DNA of 64,000 bases from Marivita sp051251565 (GTDB taxonomy: Bacteria > Pseudomonadota > Alphaproteobacteria > Rhodobacterales > Rhodobacteraceae), in contig NZ_JBPOFB010000004.1 in NCBI RefSeq assembly GCF_051251565.1, positions 265,992 through 329,991 on the forward strand. Direction: 5' to 3'. Shown one piece after another: positions 53,934-61,740 of the stretch. Made by a program: the position numbers and the translations under genes. Numbering within the stretch: the first letter of the stretch is position 1; each line of letters starts with the position of its first letter. The notes beneath the pieces were generated by a model that did not search any database, had not been told where the DNA came from, and was given only the letters and a program-made list of their open reading frames with translations.

Positions 53934-54766
53934 CCGACCCGTTGGAACGGATTGCCTCTGCGTTGGAGCGGTTGGCCCCGGCACCGCAGCCTGCACCGGA
54001 TTTTGACGCGGCAGACGCCTTTGTCTGGCACGTGGACCCCGATCATCTGCAACCCGTGCACAAGGTCAGTCGTGTTCCTGTTGACCTGCTGATCGGTGTG
54101 GACCGGAGCCGTGACACGCTGCTGACCAACACGCGGCAATTCGCCAAAGGCCTGCCCGCGAACAACGCGTTGCTTTGGGGCGCGCGGGGCATGGGCAAAT
54201 CCAGCCTCGTGAAAGCGGTGCATGCCGCGGTTCTGGACGACGGTGTGCCGGTCAAGCTGGTCGAATTGCAGCGTGAGGATTTGCCTAGCGTGGCACGCCT
54301 TCTCAACTTACTGCGGGCGTCTGACCATCGGTTTGTGCTGTTTTGTGACGATCTGAGCTTTAGCCATGATGACCAGCATTACAAATCGCTCAAGGCCGTT
54401 CTGGATGGCGGGGTCGAGGGGCGACCTGACAACGTGGTGTTTTATGCCACGTCGAACCGCCGTCATCTGATGCCGCGCGACATGATCGAAAACGAACGCG
54501 GATCCGCAATCAACCCGTCTGAGGCGGTCGAGGAGAAAGTGTCACTATCGGATCGGTTCGGGCTGTGGCTTGGTTTTCATCCGTGTGATCAGGACGACTA
54601 CCTTGCGATGATCCGGGGCTATTGCGATGCGCATGGGGTTGCTATTGACGATGTGACCTTGCGGGCCGAGGCGATCGAATGGCAAGCTACACGCGGTGCG
54701 CGGTCAGGCCGGGTGGCATGGCAGTATTTCACCGATCTGGCCGGTCGTCAGGGTGTGATGCTTTAG
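53930..54766 (+). CDS. DUF815 family AAA ATPase
   Basis: A 278-residue ATPase of the DUF815 family. Walker A is LLWGARGMGKSSLVKA (about 76-91), and a Walker B-like segment VLFCDDLSF follows. ATSNRRHLMPRDMIENE is the sensor region characteristic of the family. The GTG start overlaps the tatC stop. Its role is unknown; the coupling to tatABC may be incidental, but it is a frequent neighbour in this group. Confidence 0.85.
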   Translation: MTDPLERIASALERLAPAPQPAPDFDAADAFVWHVDPDHLQPVHKVSRVPVDLLIGVDRSRDTLLTNTRQFAKGLPANNALLWGARGMGKSSLVKAVHAAVLDDGVPVKLVELQREDLPSVARLLNLLRASDHRFVLFCDDLSFSHDDQHYKSLKAVLDGGVEGRPDNVVFYATSNRRHLMPRDMIENERGSAINPSEAVEEKVSLSDRFGLWLGFHPCDQDDYLAMIRGYCDAHGVAIDDVTLRAEAIEWQATRGARSGRVAWQYFTDLAGRQGVML

Positions 54767-54839
54767 GCCCGGCTGTTTGGCAGGGAGCGCCTGTTGGCGA
54801 AGTGTTTATCTGCGCACCAGAATTTTATGGGCGATGCCA

Positions 54840-54861
54840 AGAATCTTCGTACGAAGATTCT
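54840..54861. other. 22-base perfect palindrome
   Basis: An inverted repeat centred on CGTACG with outer arms AGAATCTT and AAGATTCT, alone in the gap between the convergent DUF815 and corrinoid methyltransferase genes. It could be a protein-binding site or a bidirectional hairpin; no T-run adjoins it. Confidence 0.55.
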
Positions 54862-54954
54862 GACGACCATCTGTTAAAAAATTGCAAACGACGATCTTTT
54901 GTCTCGTTGCTCAGCCAAAGTGTAACCGGCGTGTCGTCCAAAGCCCGGTACCTG

Positions 54955-54983
54955 AAAAAGCCGCACCTGTGATGGGCGCGGCT
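54955..54983 (-). terminator. Rho-independent terminator after corrinoid methyltransferase gene
   Basis: On the minus strand, AGCCGCGCC pairs with GGTGCGGCT (nine pairs, one G-U) across a seven-base loop and is followed by five T. It lies 17 bases after the stop of the gene at 55001. Confidence 0.85.
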
Positions 54984-55000
54984 CTCCCTTAACCCCTTCA

Positions 55001-56083
55001 TCACGTCCGCCGACGACGGCCCCCGACACGCCCGGCGCGCCCGCGTCCTTCGTGACCCGCTTTGGGGGGCTGCTTGTTGAACTCGATCCACGAGCCGCCA
55101 CCTTCGTCATTGTTGGTCAGGAAATTGGCCGCGCGGATTGCTTCCATTTCCTTCCCGGGGCGCGGTTTGGTTGAGCCAAGTCCGAACAGGATGCAGAACG
55201 TTTCGTCGTCCATGTCTTCAGGAAGGACAAGGCCGGCTGCTGCGACCTCGGCTTTCTTCTCGGCGAGTTTGATCGCACCGACGGGAAGGGCGACGGGGTT
55301 CATGATGGCGCTGGTCATGCCAGCACCCATCGCCATCGGCAGAAATGCGTTGTTGATGCCGTGGCGGTTGGGCAGACCGAAGCTGATGTTGGAGGCCCCG
55401 CAGGTGGTGTTAACGCCCAGCTCTTCGCGCAGGCGACGCACAAGGGTAAAGACCTGAAGTCCGGCCGTGCCCATCGCGCCGATAGGCATGACCAGCGGGT
55501 CAACCACGATGTCATGCGCGGGGATGCCGAAGTCGGCGGCGCGTTCGACGATCTTCTTGGCGACGGCAAAGCGCACATCGGGATCTTCAGAGATGCCGGT
55601 ATCGTCGTTCGAGATCGCCACGACGGGAACGTTGTATTTCTTGACCAGCGGCAGGACAAGCTCAAGCCGTTCTTCTTCGCCGGTGACAGAGTTCAGCAAC
55701 GGGCGGCCTTCGGCGGCGGCAAGGCCGTTTTCGAGCGCGCCGGGCACCGAACTGTCGATGCACAGCGGACAATCTGTGATGGCCTGCACGCGCTGCACAA
55801 GTTCGCGCATCAGCGTGGGTTCGACAAAGTTGTTGTCGGCATAGCGCGGGTCTTCTGCCATCTTGTTTGAGAACACAGCGCCCGAATTGATGTCGAGGAT
55901 ATTTGCGCCTGCCGCCACCTGCGCCAAGGCATCCGCTTCAACCCGGCTGAAATCGCCGCGCTCTAGCTCTTCGTTCAGGATCTTGCGGCCTGTCGGGTTG
56001 ATCCGTTCGCCAATGACGCAGAACGGCTGATCAAATCCGATAATGGCGGTTTTGGTCTTGGACTCGACGATCGTGCGGGTCAT
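55001..56083 (-). CDS. Methyltetrahydrofolate:corrinoid methyltransferase
   Basis: A 360-residue pterin-binding TIM-barrel protein that moves a methyl group between tetrahydrofolate and a cobalamin protein. The motifs GERINPTGRKILNEEL, ANILDINSGAVF, CIDSSVPGALENGL, LLNSVTG and CGASNISFGLPNR are those of MtrH/MetH-type methyltransferases. The C-terminus is a basic Arg/Gly-rich tail (GHEGRGRAGRVGGRRRRT), which is unusual. The HAD gene, the MetF-like gene and a virulence-factor-family gene lie upstream in one operon. No corrinoid protein is present in the window. Confidence 0.85.
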   Translation of the reverse strand: MTRTIVESKTKTAIIGFDQPFCVIGERINPTGRKILNEELERGDFSRVEADALAQVAAGANILDINSGAVFSNKMAEDPRYADNNFVEPTLMRELVQRVQAITDCPLCIDSSVPGALENGLAAAEGRPLLNSVTGEEERLELVLPLVKKYNVPVVAISNDDTGISEDPDVRFAVAKKIVERAADFGIPAHDIVVDPLVMPIGAMGTAGLQVFTLVRRLREELGVNTTCGASNISFGLPNRHGINNAFLPMAMGAGMTSAIMNPVALPVGAIKLAEKKAEVAAAGLVLPEDMDDETFCILFGLGSTKPRPGKEMEAIRAANFLTNNDEGGGSWIEFNKQPPKAGHEGRGRAGRVGGRRRRT

Positions 56084-56739
56084 GCGGCTACTCCTTGAAT
56101 GCGGGCCAGAATGTCCGGCAACGCGGGGTCTGTGAAATCCTGTACGGTCAGATCGGCACCGGCGGCGCGCAGCGTAGCGTCGTCAAGGCCAGAGCGGATG
56201 CCAATGCTATACGCCCCAGAGGCAGCGGCGGCGCGCATACCCGAAGGGCTGTCCTCAAAGGCGATGCAGTCGGATGGGGTTTCGCCCAAAGCCTTCATCG
56301 CGGTCAGATATGGCAGCGGATGTGGCTTGCCATGCGCGCATTCCTCGCCGATCACGATGACGTCGAACCGGTCGCGCAGGCCGATGGCGCGCAGCATCGC
56401 TTCGGCGTTCAGGCGCATGGCGTTGGTGACTACGGCCACCTGCCAGCCCTGCGTCTGTGCGCGGTTTAGAAACGCCTCCAGCCCCGCGGTGGGAGGGTAG
56501 GGCGCGGGCAGGCGGGCGCGGAACTGGGCCTCTTTCCAATCGCTGAGGGCCTGCGGGTCGGGCTCATCGGGCAGATGATCTGCAAAGACATCGACATTCA
56601 GACGACCATGCACCTGTTCAAGGTAAAACCCATTGGGCACCGGCAGGCCACGGGACATCCACAATTCCGTAAACACGGCCTCGTGGATCGGGTCCGAGTG
56701 CAGCATTGTGCCGTCGAGGTCAAAAAGCAGAGCTGGCAT
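56080..56739 (-). CDS. HAD-IA family phosphatase
   Basis: A 219-residue haloacid dehalogenase-like hydrolase. Motif I is LLFDLDGTMLHSDPIH with nucleophile Asp7, motif II is VAVVTNAMRLN, and motif IV is CIAFEDSPSGMRAA. It resembles phosphoglycolate phosphatases and beta-phosphoglucomutases, but the substrate is unknown. It overlaps the stop and start of the adjoining genes (four bases with the methyltransferase gene), so it belongs to the one-carbon operon. Confidence 0.88.
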   Translation of the reverse strand: MPALLFDLDGTMLHSDPIHEAVFTELWMSRGLPVPNGFYLEQVHGRLNVDVFADHLPDEPDPQALSDWKEAQFRARLPAPYPPTAGLEAFLNRAQTQGWQVAVVTNAMRLNAEAMLRAIGLRDRFDVIVIGEECAHGKPHPLPYLTAMKALGETPSDCIAFEDSPSGMRAAAASGAYSIGIRSGLDDATLRAAGADLTVQDFTDPALPDILARIQGVAA

Positions 56740-56745
56740 ATTGTG

Positions 56746-57672
56746 TCAGTCAGCTGCGGCCGGTGCGGTTCCGGCACCGCCGTTTTCAATCGCCCAGGTG
56801 GCGTTGGCCGTGATCCCGCCCAGTGGGAAGAAATGCACCTGTTCGATGTTGAAATCCGGGTTCTTGGCCTTGTGCGCGGCCAACTTGGTCAGCACCTCTG
56901 TCGGTTCATAGGGCAAGAGTAGCTTGGTCACGTCCATTGCGCGTTTTTGCAAAACCTTCAGCGACGGACCAACACCGCAAGCGATGGCGAATTTGATCAG
57001 GGTTTGCAGTTTTGCAGGTCCGGCTATGCCAATATGCACGGGGATCGTGATGCCCGCCGCCGACAGGTCATCGACCCATTTGATAATGGGGTCCGCGTCA
57101 AACGCAAATTGCGTGGCCAGCGCCATCTTGGCGTCGGTGCGCTCGGAAAACGCCTGTTTCCAGCGCAGCGCGTCTTCGACGTTTTTCATCCCGCCATTGG
57201 GGTCGATGTCTTTGTTACCTTCGGGGTGACCGGCGACATGCAGGCGTGTAAAGCCCGCCTTGTCGAACAATCCGGTTTCCATAAGCTGCATGGAGCTGTC
57301 GAACGCGCCATGCGGTTGCGCGACGCCGCCAGCCAGCAAAAGTGCCTGATCGACACCTGCTTCGCCCTGATAGCGGGCAATCCAATCGGCCAGCATGGCC
57401 TGATCTTTGATGATGCGCGCGGGAAAGTGCGGCATAACCGGGTAGCCATCATCGGAAAGGCGTTTTGCGGTGGCGACCATGTCTTCGATGGGTGTGCCTT
57501 CGATATGGGCGATATAAACACGGGTGCCGGGTGCCAGCAGGGCGCGGAAATCGGCGACCTTTTCCGCGGTACGTGGCATGACTTCGATCGAGTAGCCTTG
57601 CAGGAACGCAGCCATCTCGGGCGTGGTGCCGGTGCCTGCGTCGTCGCGCTTGCGGAAATTCAACAATGCCAT
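56746..57672 (-). CDS. Methylenetetrahydrofolate reductase-like protein
   Basis: A 308-residue TIM-barrel protein of the MetF family, which reduces 5,10-methylene-tetrahydrofolate to methyltetrahydrofolate with a flavin. Family-like stretches are YIAHIEGTPIEDMVATAKRL, ALLLAGG, GHPEGNKDI and LATQFAFDADPIIKWVDDL. It is a divergent MetF and may instead run in the oxidative direction, taking methyl groups from methyltetrahydrofolate made by the neighbouring corrinoid enzyme. GGGAGG before the ATG at 57672 fixes the start; seven extra codons upstream are possible. Confidence 0.78.
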   Translation of the reverse strand: MALLNFRKRDDAGTGTTPEMAAFLQGYSIEVMPRTAEKVADFRALLAPGTRVYIAHIEGTPIEDMVATAKRLSDDGYPVMPHFPARIIKDQAMLADWIARYQGEAGVDQALLLAGGVAQPHGAFDSSMQLMETGLFDKAGFTRLHVAGHPEGNKDIDPNGGMKNVEDALRWKQAFSERTDAKMALATQFAFDADPIIKWVDDLSAAGITIPVHIGIAGPAKLQTLIKFAIACGVGPSLKVLQKRAMDVTKLLLPYEPTEVLTKLAAHKAKNPDFNIEQVHFFPLGGITANATWAIENGGAGTAPAAAD

Positions 57673-57699
57673 GATGGCCTCCCTCAGGGTCATGGGGAC

Positions 57700-57996
57700 T
57701 TAAGCCCAGCCTTCGTTATCAATCAGCGTCTTGAGACGCGCCTTGTCATATTCTGTGTCGATCCGGGCAAGTTCGGCTGCGCATACCTCATCGGGCTCGC
57801 CTTCGACCTCGTAGGGGGCGGCCTTGCGCCATTCGGCAAGATAACTGTCTGTGTCAGAGGCACCGATTTTCATTGCGGCGCGGTCAATCGCTTGTTCGAA
57901 CCGTTCGGGCAATTGCGCCTTTGATCCGCGGCGGCCTTTGCCGACGATCACCTGCGCCGGGATATCGCGCCAATAAACAATTGTGACATCCGGCAT
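57700..57996 (-). CDS. Virulence factor domain protein (small, unknown function)
   Basis: A 98-residue acidic soluble protein: MPDVTIVYWRDIPAQVIVGKGRRGSKAQLPERFEQAIDRAAMK, then DSYLAEWRKAAPYEVEGEPDEVCAAELARIDTEYDKARLKTLI. It resembles the small Virulence_fact family often beside corrinoid methyltransferase genes in alphaproteobacteria. No enzyme motif is visible. The start was set at the ATG at 57996. It is the first gene of the operon leading to the MetF-like gene. Confidence 0.65.
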   Translation of the reverse strand: MPDVTIVYWRDIPAQVIVGKGRRGSKAQLPERFEQAIDRAAMKIGASDTDSYLAEWRKAAPYEVEGEPDEVCAAELARIDTEYDKARLKTLIDNEGWA

Positions 57997-58261
57997 CCGC
58001 TGATTCCTTCGATTGACTTGCGCCTTGGTAGATGACGCTGGCACCCATGTAAGTGCGGTTTTCGACTTGTCCGCTTCTGTCTGCGACCCACTATGACAAT
58101 ACGGCAGGGCGATGTGGATGGCGATGCAATGCGGTGCCTAAAATTCTCAGGCTTTGCATGAGTTTTGTTCATAACCGCGTCCAGCTGCATTACGAAACTT
58201 GCGATAGTTCAAAAGCCCGCATAGGGTTGGGGTAACTTACATATTCGGAAGGCGCAAAGTC

Positions 58262-59374
58262 ATGGCGCCAAAGCGTCCCAGAGGTGCGGGCGCATTCCCG
58301 AAACCGGTAGAGAGCCCCGCGCCGTCACGGCCCGATCCATCAGAGCTTTATGCCGCGCTGGACTTGGGTACTAACAGTTGTCGCATGTTGATTGCCCAGC
58401 CAAAGGGCAACCAGTTTCACGTGGTCGACAGCTTTTCCAAATCTGTCCAATTGGGCGCAGGTCTTGAGAAATCTGGCCGGCTCAGTCGCGCGTCCATGAA
58501 CCGGACGATTTCGGCATTGCGGGTGTGCCAGCAGAAGATTCGCCGCCACGAGGTGACGCGGATGCGGCTTGTTGCCACCGAAGCGTGCCGCCGGGCGCAC
58601 AACGCACGGGAATTTATCCGTCAGGTGAAACGCGAAGCGGGCCTGACGCTTGAAATCATCCAACCCGAGGAAGAAGCCCGGCTTGCGGTGATTTCCTGCG
58701 CGCCGCTGGTCAGCACCAAGACCGAGCAATTGCTGGTGGTCGATATCGGGGGGGGGTCAACCGAACTGGTCTGGATTGATCTGACGGCGGTGCCGAGCTT
58801 TGACCGCCCGCGCGCGATCATGCGCCTGCATGCGGGCTTTCACACCAAGGACAGTCCGTTTCCGGCCGCCCGCGTGGTCGATTGGATCAGCGTGCCGCTG
58901 GGGGTTGCAACACTCAGGGACCAATTCTCGGACGTTGAAAGTGACAGCGCCCGCTATGCGCTGATGAGCTGGTATTTCGAGGAAAATCTGGCCGAATTCG
59001 CGCCCTACAAGAATGAACAGGCGCGCGATGGGTTCCAGATCATCGGCACCAGCGGCACAGTGACAACCGTTGCCGCCAGCCATCTGGGGCTTAAACGGTA
59101 CGACCGGACAAAGGTGGACGGGCTGCGCATGACCTCGGATCAGATTGAAAAGGTGATCTCGGGGTATTTGCATCTTGGCCCCGAAGGACGCCGGGCCGAT
59201 CCGCGCATCGGGCTGGACCGTCAGGCGCTGATCATGTCGGGGGCCGCGATCTTGCAAGCGCTGTTGCGGTGCTGGCCCACGGATCGGTTGTCCGTGGCGG
59301 ATCGCGGTCTGCGCGAAGGTTTGCTTTACGCGCAGATGTCGGCGGACGGTGTGCTGGAAGACGGACCGTTCTGA
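58262..59374 (+). CDS. Ppx/GppA exopolyphosphatase-type phosphatase
   Basis: A 370-residue member of the ASKHA-fold Ppx/GppA family that degrades polyphosphate or pppGpp. The phosphate-1 motif is AALDLGTNSCRMLIA and the phosphate-2 motif VVDIGGGSTELVW; the catalytic Glu region FIRQVKREAGLTLEIIQPEEEARL is present. It lacks the long C-terminal domain of E. coli Ppx, so it is the short GppA-like form. Its 5' region is separated from the operon on the other strand by 265 bases. Confidence 0.88.
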   Translation: MAPKRPRGAGAFPKPVESPAPSRPDPSELYAALDLGTNSCRMLIAQPKGNQFHVVDSFSKSVQLGAGLEKSGRLSRASMNRTISALRVCQQKIRRHEVTRMRLVATEACRRAHNAREFIRQVKREAGLTLEIIQPEEEARLAVISCAPLVSTKTEQLLVVDIGGGSTELVWIDLTAVPSFDRPRAIMRLHAGFHTKDSPFPAARVVDWISVPLGVATLRDQFSDVESDSARYALMSWYFEENLAEFAPYKNEQARDGFQIIGTSGTVTTVAASHLGLKRYDRTKVDGLRMTSDQIEKVISGYLHLGPEGRRADPRIGLDRQALIMSGAAILQALLRCWPTDRLSVADRGLREGLLYAQMSADGVLEDGPF

Positions 59375-59377
59375 GCG

Positions 59378-59815
59378 TCAGCCCAAAAGGCTGATCACCC
59401 GACGCAGCGCCAGCTCGTAGCCTTCAACGCCGAACCCGGCGAGCACGCCATCGGCACGGGCCGAGACATAGGAATGGTGACGGAACGCCTCGCGTTTGTG
59501 GACGTTCGAGATATGCACCTCGAACACCAGCCCTTCATAGGCCTGCAATGCATCGTAGATAGCGACCGATGTGTGCGTGAAAGCGCCGGGGTTGATAATG
59601 ATGGCCACCGAAGTTTCGCGGGCCTCGTGAATCCAGTCGATGATCTGGCCCTCGTGGTTCGATTGCTCTGATCTGATTACGACACCTGCCGGACCCGCAA
59701 GGGCGCTGCACTTTGCGGTCACATCGTCCAGAGTGTCCGCGCCGTAAATCTCGGGTTCCCGTTTGCCCAAAAGGTTGAGGTTTGGGCCGTTGATCAGAAA
59801 AACGGTGTGCGACAT
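59378..59815 (-). CDS. aroQ: Type II 3-dehydroquinate dehydratase
   Basis: A 145-residue shikimate-pathway enzyme converting 3-dehydroquinate to 3-dehydroshikimate. The active-site motif LNLLGKREPEIYG (lid tyrosine), IINPGAFTHTSVAIYDAL and VHISNVHKREAFRHHS are typical. It is a dodecamer-forming family. The gene converges on the Ppx/GppA gene with a three-base gap. Confidence 0.96.
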   Translation of the reverse strand: MSHTVFLINGPNLNLLGKREPEIYGADTLDDVTAKCSALAGPAGVVIRSEQSNHEGQIIDWIHEARETSVAIIINPGAFTHTSVAIYDALQAYEGLVFEVHISNVHKREAFRHHSYVSARADGVLAGFGVEGYELALRRVISLLG

Positions 59816-59968
59816 GACGATGCTCCATCTGTGGTGCTTTAGCTGTGCCAGCTTGCCACGATCCGTGCAACCGGCTTCCCTAATGCTTTAGCCACGAGTT
59901 GCGATTGATTTGTACCGAAAGGCTGGGCTAGGGGAGAGGGACATCTCATCCAAATCCCGGAGCCCCGC

Positions 59969-60655
59969 ATGACCCAATACGCAATTGAAACGCCGCCCGT
60001 TGTGACGTTGCCCGTGGCAGGAGAAGACACAGTGTTCCCGGTGCGCCGCATTTACTGCATCGGTCGGAACTACGCGGCGCATGCTATCGAGATGGGGCAC
60101 GACCCGGACCGCGAAGACCCATTCTTTTTTCAGAAAAACCCGGACAACCTGAATGCATCCGGCGTGTTTCCCTATCCGCCGCACACATCGGATGTGCATC
60201 ACGAAGCGGAGATGCTGGTTGCGCTTCGGAGCGGTGGAAAAAACATTCCGGTGGACACGGCGCTGGACCACGTCTTCGGCTACGGTCTTGCGCTGGATAT
60301 GACGCGGCGTGATCTTCAGGGCGTCGCCAAAAAAGCGGGCCGCCCGTGGGAAATCGGCAAGGCGTTTGAACACTCCGCGCCCTGCGGCCCTGTGCATCTG
60401 GTCTCGGAAGTAGGCCACCCGGACCAAGGCTATCTTGAGCTAAAGGTCAACGGAGAGGTCCGTCAGCAAGGCGATCTGAACCAGATGATTTGGAAGGTGC
60501 CCGAGATGATTTCCTACCTGTCCGAATATTTCGAACTGGCCCCCGGCGATGTGATCCTGTCGGGTACCCCGTCCGGTGTTGGCCCAGTGTCAGTGGGCGA
60601 CACGATGGAGCTGTCGATTGATGGGTTGGGTATGTTGACGGTGACCGTCGCCTGA
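59969..60655 (+). CDS. Fumarylacetoacetate hydrolase family protein
   Basis: A 228-residue metal-dependent hydrolase, isomerase or decarboxylase of the FAH superfamily. The motifs RIYCIGRNYAAHAIEMG, FFQKNPDNLNASG, the metal-binding HHEAEMLVAL, FGYGLALDMTRRDLQ and GDVILSGTPSGVGPVSVGD are well conserved. The family breaks carbon-carbon bonds in aromatic breakdown, or decarboxylates oxaloacetate, but the exact substrate cannot be read. A strong terminator follows, so it is a single unit. Confidence 0.88.
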   Translation: MTQYAIETPPVVTLPVAGEDTVFPVRRIYCIGRNYAAHAIEMGHDPDREDPFFFQKNPDNLNASGVFPYPPHTSDVHHEAEMLVALRSGGKNIPVDTALDHVFGYGLALDMTRRDLQGVAKKAGRPWEIGKAFEHSAPCGPVHLVSEVGHPDQGYLELKVNGEVRQQGDLNQMIWKVPEMISYLSEYFELAPGDVILSGTPSGVGPVSVGDTMELSIDGLGMLTVTVA

Positions 60656-60679
60656 ACCATCCCTCACTGCTTGGTGTTG

Positions 60680-60714
60680 ATCCGGCTTCTGTTTGCGCAG
60701 AGGCCGGATTTTTT
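60680..60714 (+). terminator. Strong Rho-independent terminator after FAH gene
   Basis: A 12-pair stem with one G-U (60680-60691 with 60698-60709), loop TTTGCG, followed by a six-T run. It lies 24 bases after the stop of the FAH-family gene. Confidence 0.93.
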
Positions 60715-60774
60715 GTTGGTGCGCGCGCTGTGCTGGTGCGTATGTTCGGCGCAACACATTTGGGAGAACCGGCA

Positions 60775-61710
60775 ATGGCAAACAAGATCGACAGGCAGTC
60801 AGAGGGCGTGTTCATCATCGCCGCCACGCCTTTCTCAAGCGATGGCGCACTGGATTTGGACAGCACCGACCAGATGGTCGACTTCTATCTTGAGTGCGGT
60901 GTTTCGGGCATGACCATTCTTGGCATCATGGGTGAGGCACCAAAACTCGCGGGTGAGGAATCGGCGCGTTTTGCCAACCATGTTCTGGACCGGGTTGCGG
61001 GTAGAGTGCCCGTGGTTGTTGGTGTGTCGGGGGCCGGGCTTGATAATATGGCACGCCTGTCGCACAGCGTGATGGATGCAGGTGCGGCGGGTGTGATGGT
61101 CGCCCCGATGCCGGGACTTGGAACCGAGGCCAAACTGCGGGGATATTTCGCGCAGGTCTGTGGTGCGCTTGATCAGGATGTGCCTGTGTGCCTTCAGGAC
61201 TATCCGCAAACGACGGGCGTGCAGTTCAGCGTAGAGACGATCCTGAACCTTGCCCGCGATCACGACCAGATTGTCATGCTCAAACACGAGGATTGGCCGG
61301 GCCTGAACAAGCTGTCCCGCGTGCGGGCCGAGACTGGCACCGCCGACATCCCGCGCTTGTCGATCCTGACCGGCAACGCAGCGCTGTTCCTGCCGCAGGA
61401 GCTTCAGCGCGGGGCGGATGGCGCGATGACGGGCTTTGCCTATCCCGAGATGCTCGTGCAGGTGGTCGCGCGTCACAAAGCGGGCGATGCGGACGGGGCC
61501 GAAGATTTGTTTGACGCCTATCTGCCGATGGTGCGCTACGAGCAACAGCTTGGTCTTGGCCTCGCCATTCGCAAGGAAATTCTGCACCGTCGCGGCGTGT
61601 TGGCAAGCGCCAAGGTGCGCGCGCCGGGGCCGTCCATGACCAAGGCCGACCACACAGAACTCACGCGGCTGATGGACCGGCTGGACCGCAAGCTGGCGGC
61701 GCTGGAATAA
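60775..61710 (+). CDS. Dihydrodipicolinate synthase family aldolase/lyase
   Basis: A 311-residue Schiff-base aldolase of the DapA/NAL family. The Schiff-base lysine is Lys170 in IVMLKHEDWPG and the catalytic tyrosine Tyr143 in QDYPQTTG. GMTILGIMGEAPKLAGEE is the pyruvate-binding region; the usual GTTGE is replaced by GIMGE. As the first gene of a cassette with a hydantoinase and a racemase, it is probably catabolic rather than a lysine-biosynthesis DapA. GGGAGAA upstream supports the ATG at 60775. Confidence 0.85.
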   Translation: MANKIDRQSEGVFIIAATPFSSDGALDLDSTDQMVDFYLECGVSGMTILGIMGEAPKLAGEESARFANHVLDRVAGRVPVVVGVSGAGLDNMARLSHSVMDAGAAGVMVAPMPGLGTEAKLRGYFAQVCGALDQDVPVCLQDYPQTTGVQFSVETILNLARDHDQIVMLKHEDWPGLNKLSRVRAETGTADIPRLSILTGNAALFLPQELQRGADGAMTGFAYPEMLVQVVARHKAGDADGAEDLFDAYLPMVRYEQQLGLGLAIRKEILHRRGVLASAKVRAPGPSMTKADHTELTRLMDRLDRKLAALE

Positions 61711-61740
61711 CACAAGGGCGCACACAGAAGGGAGACATCC

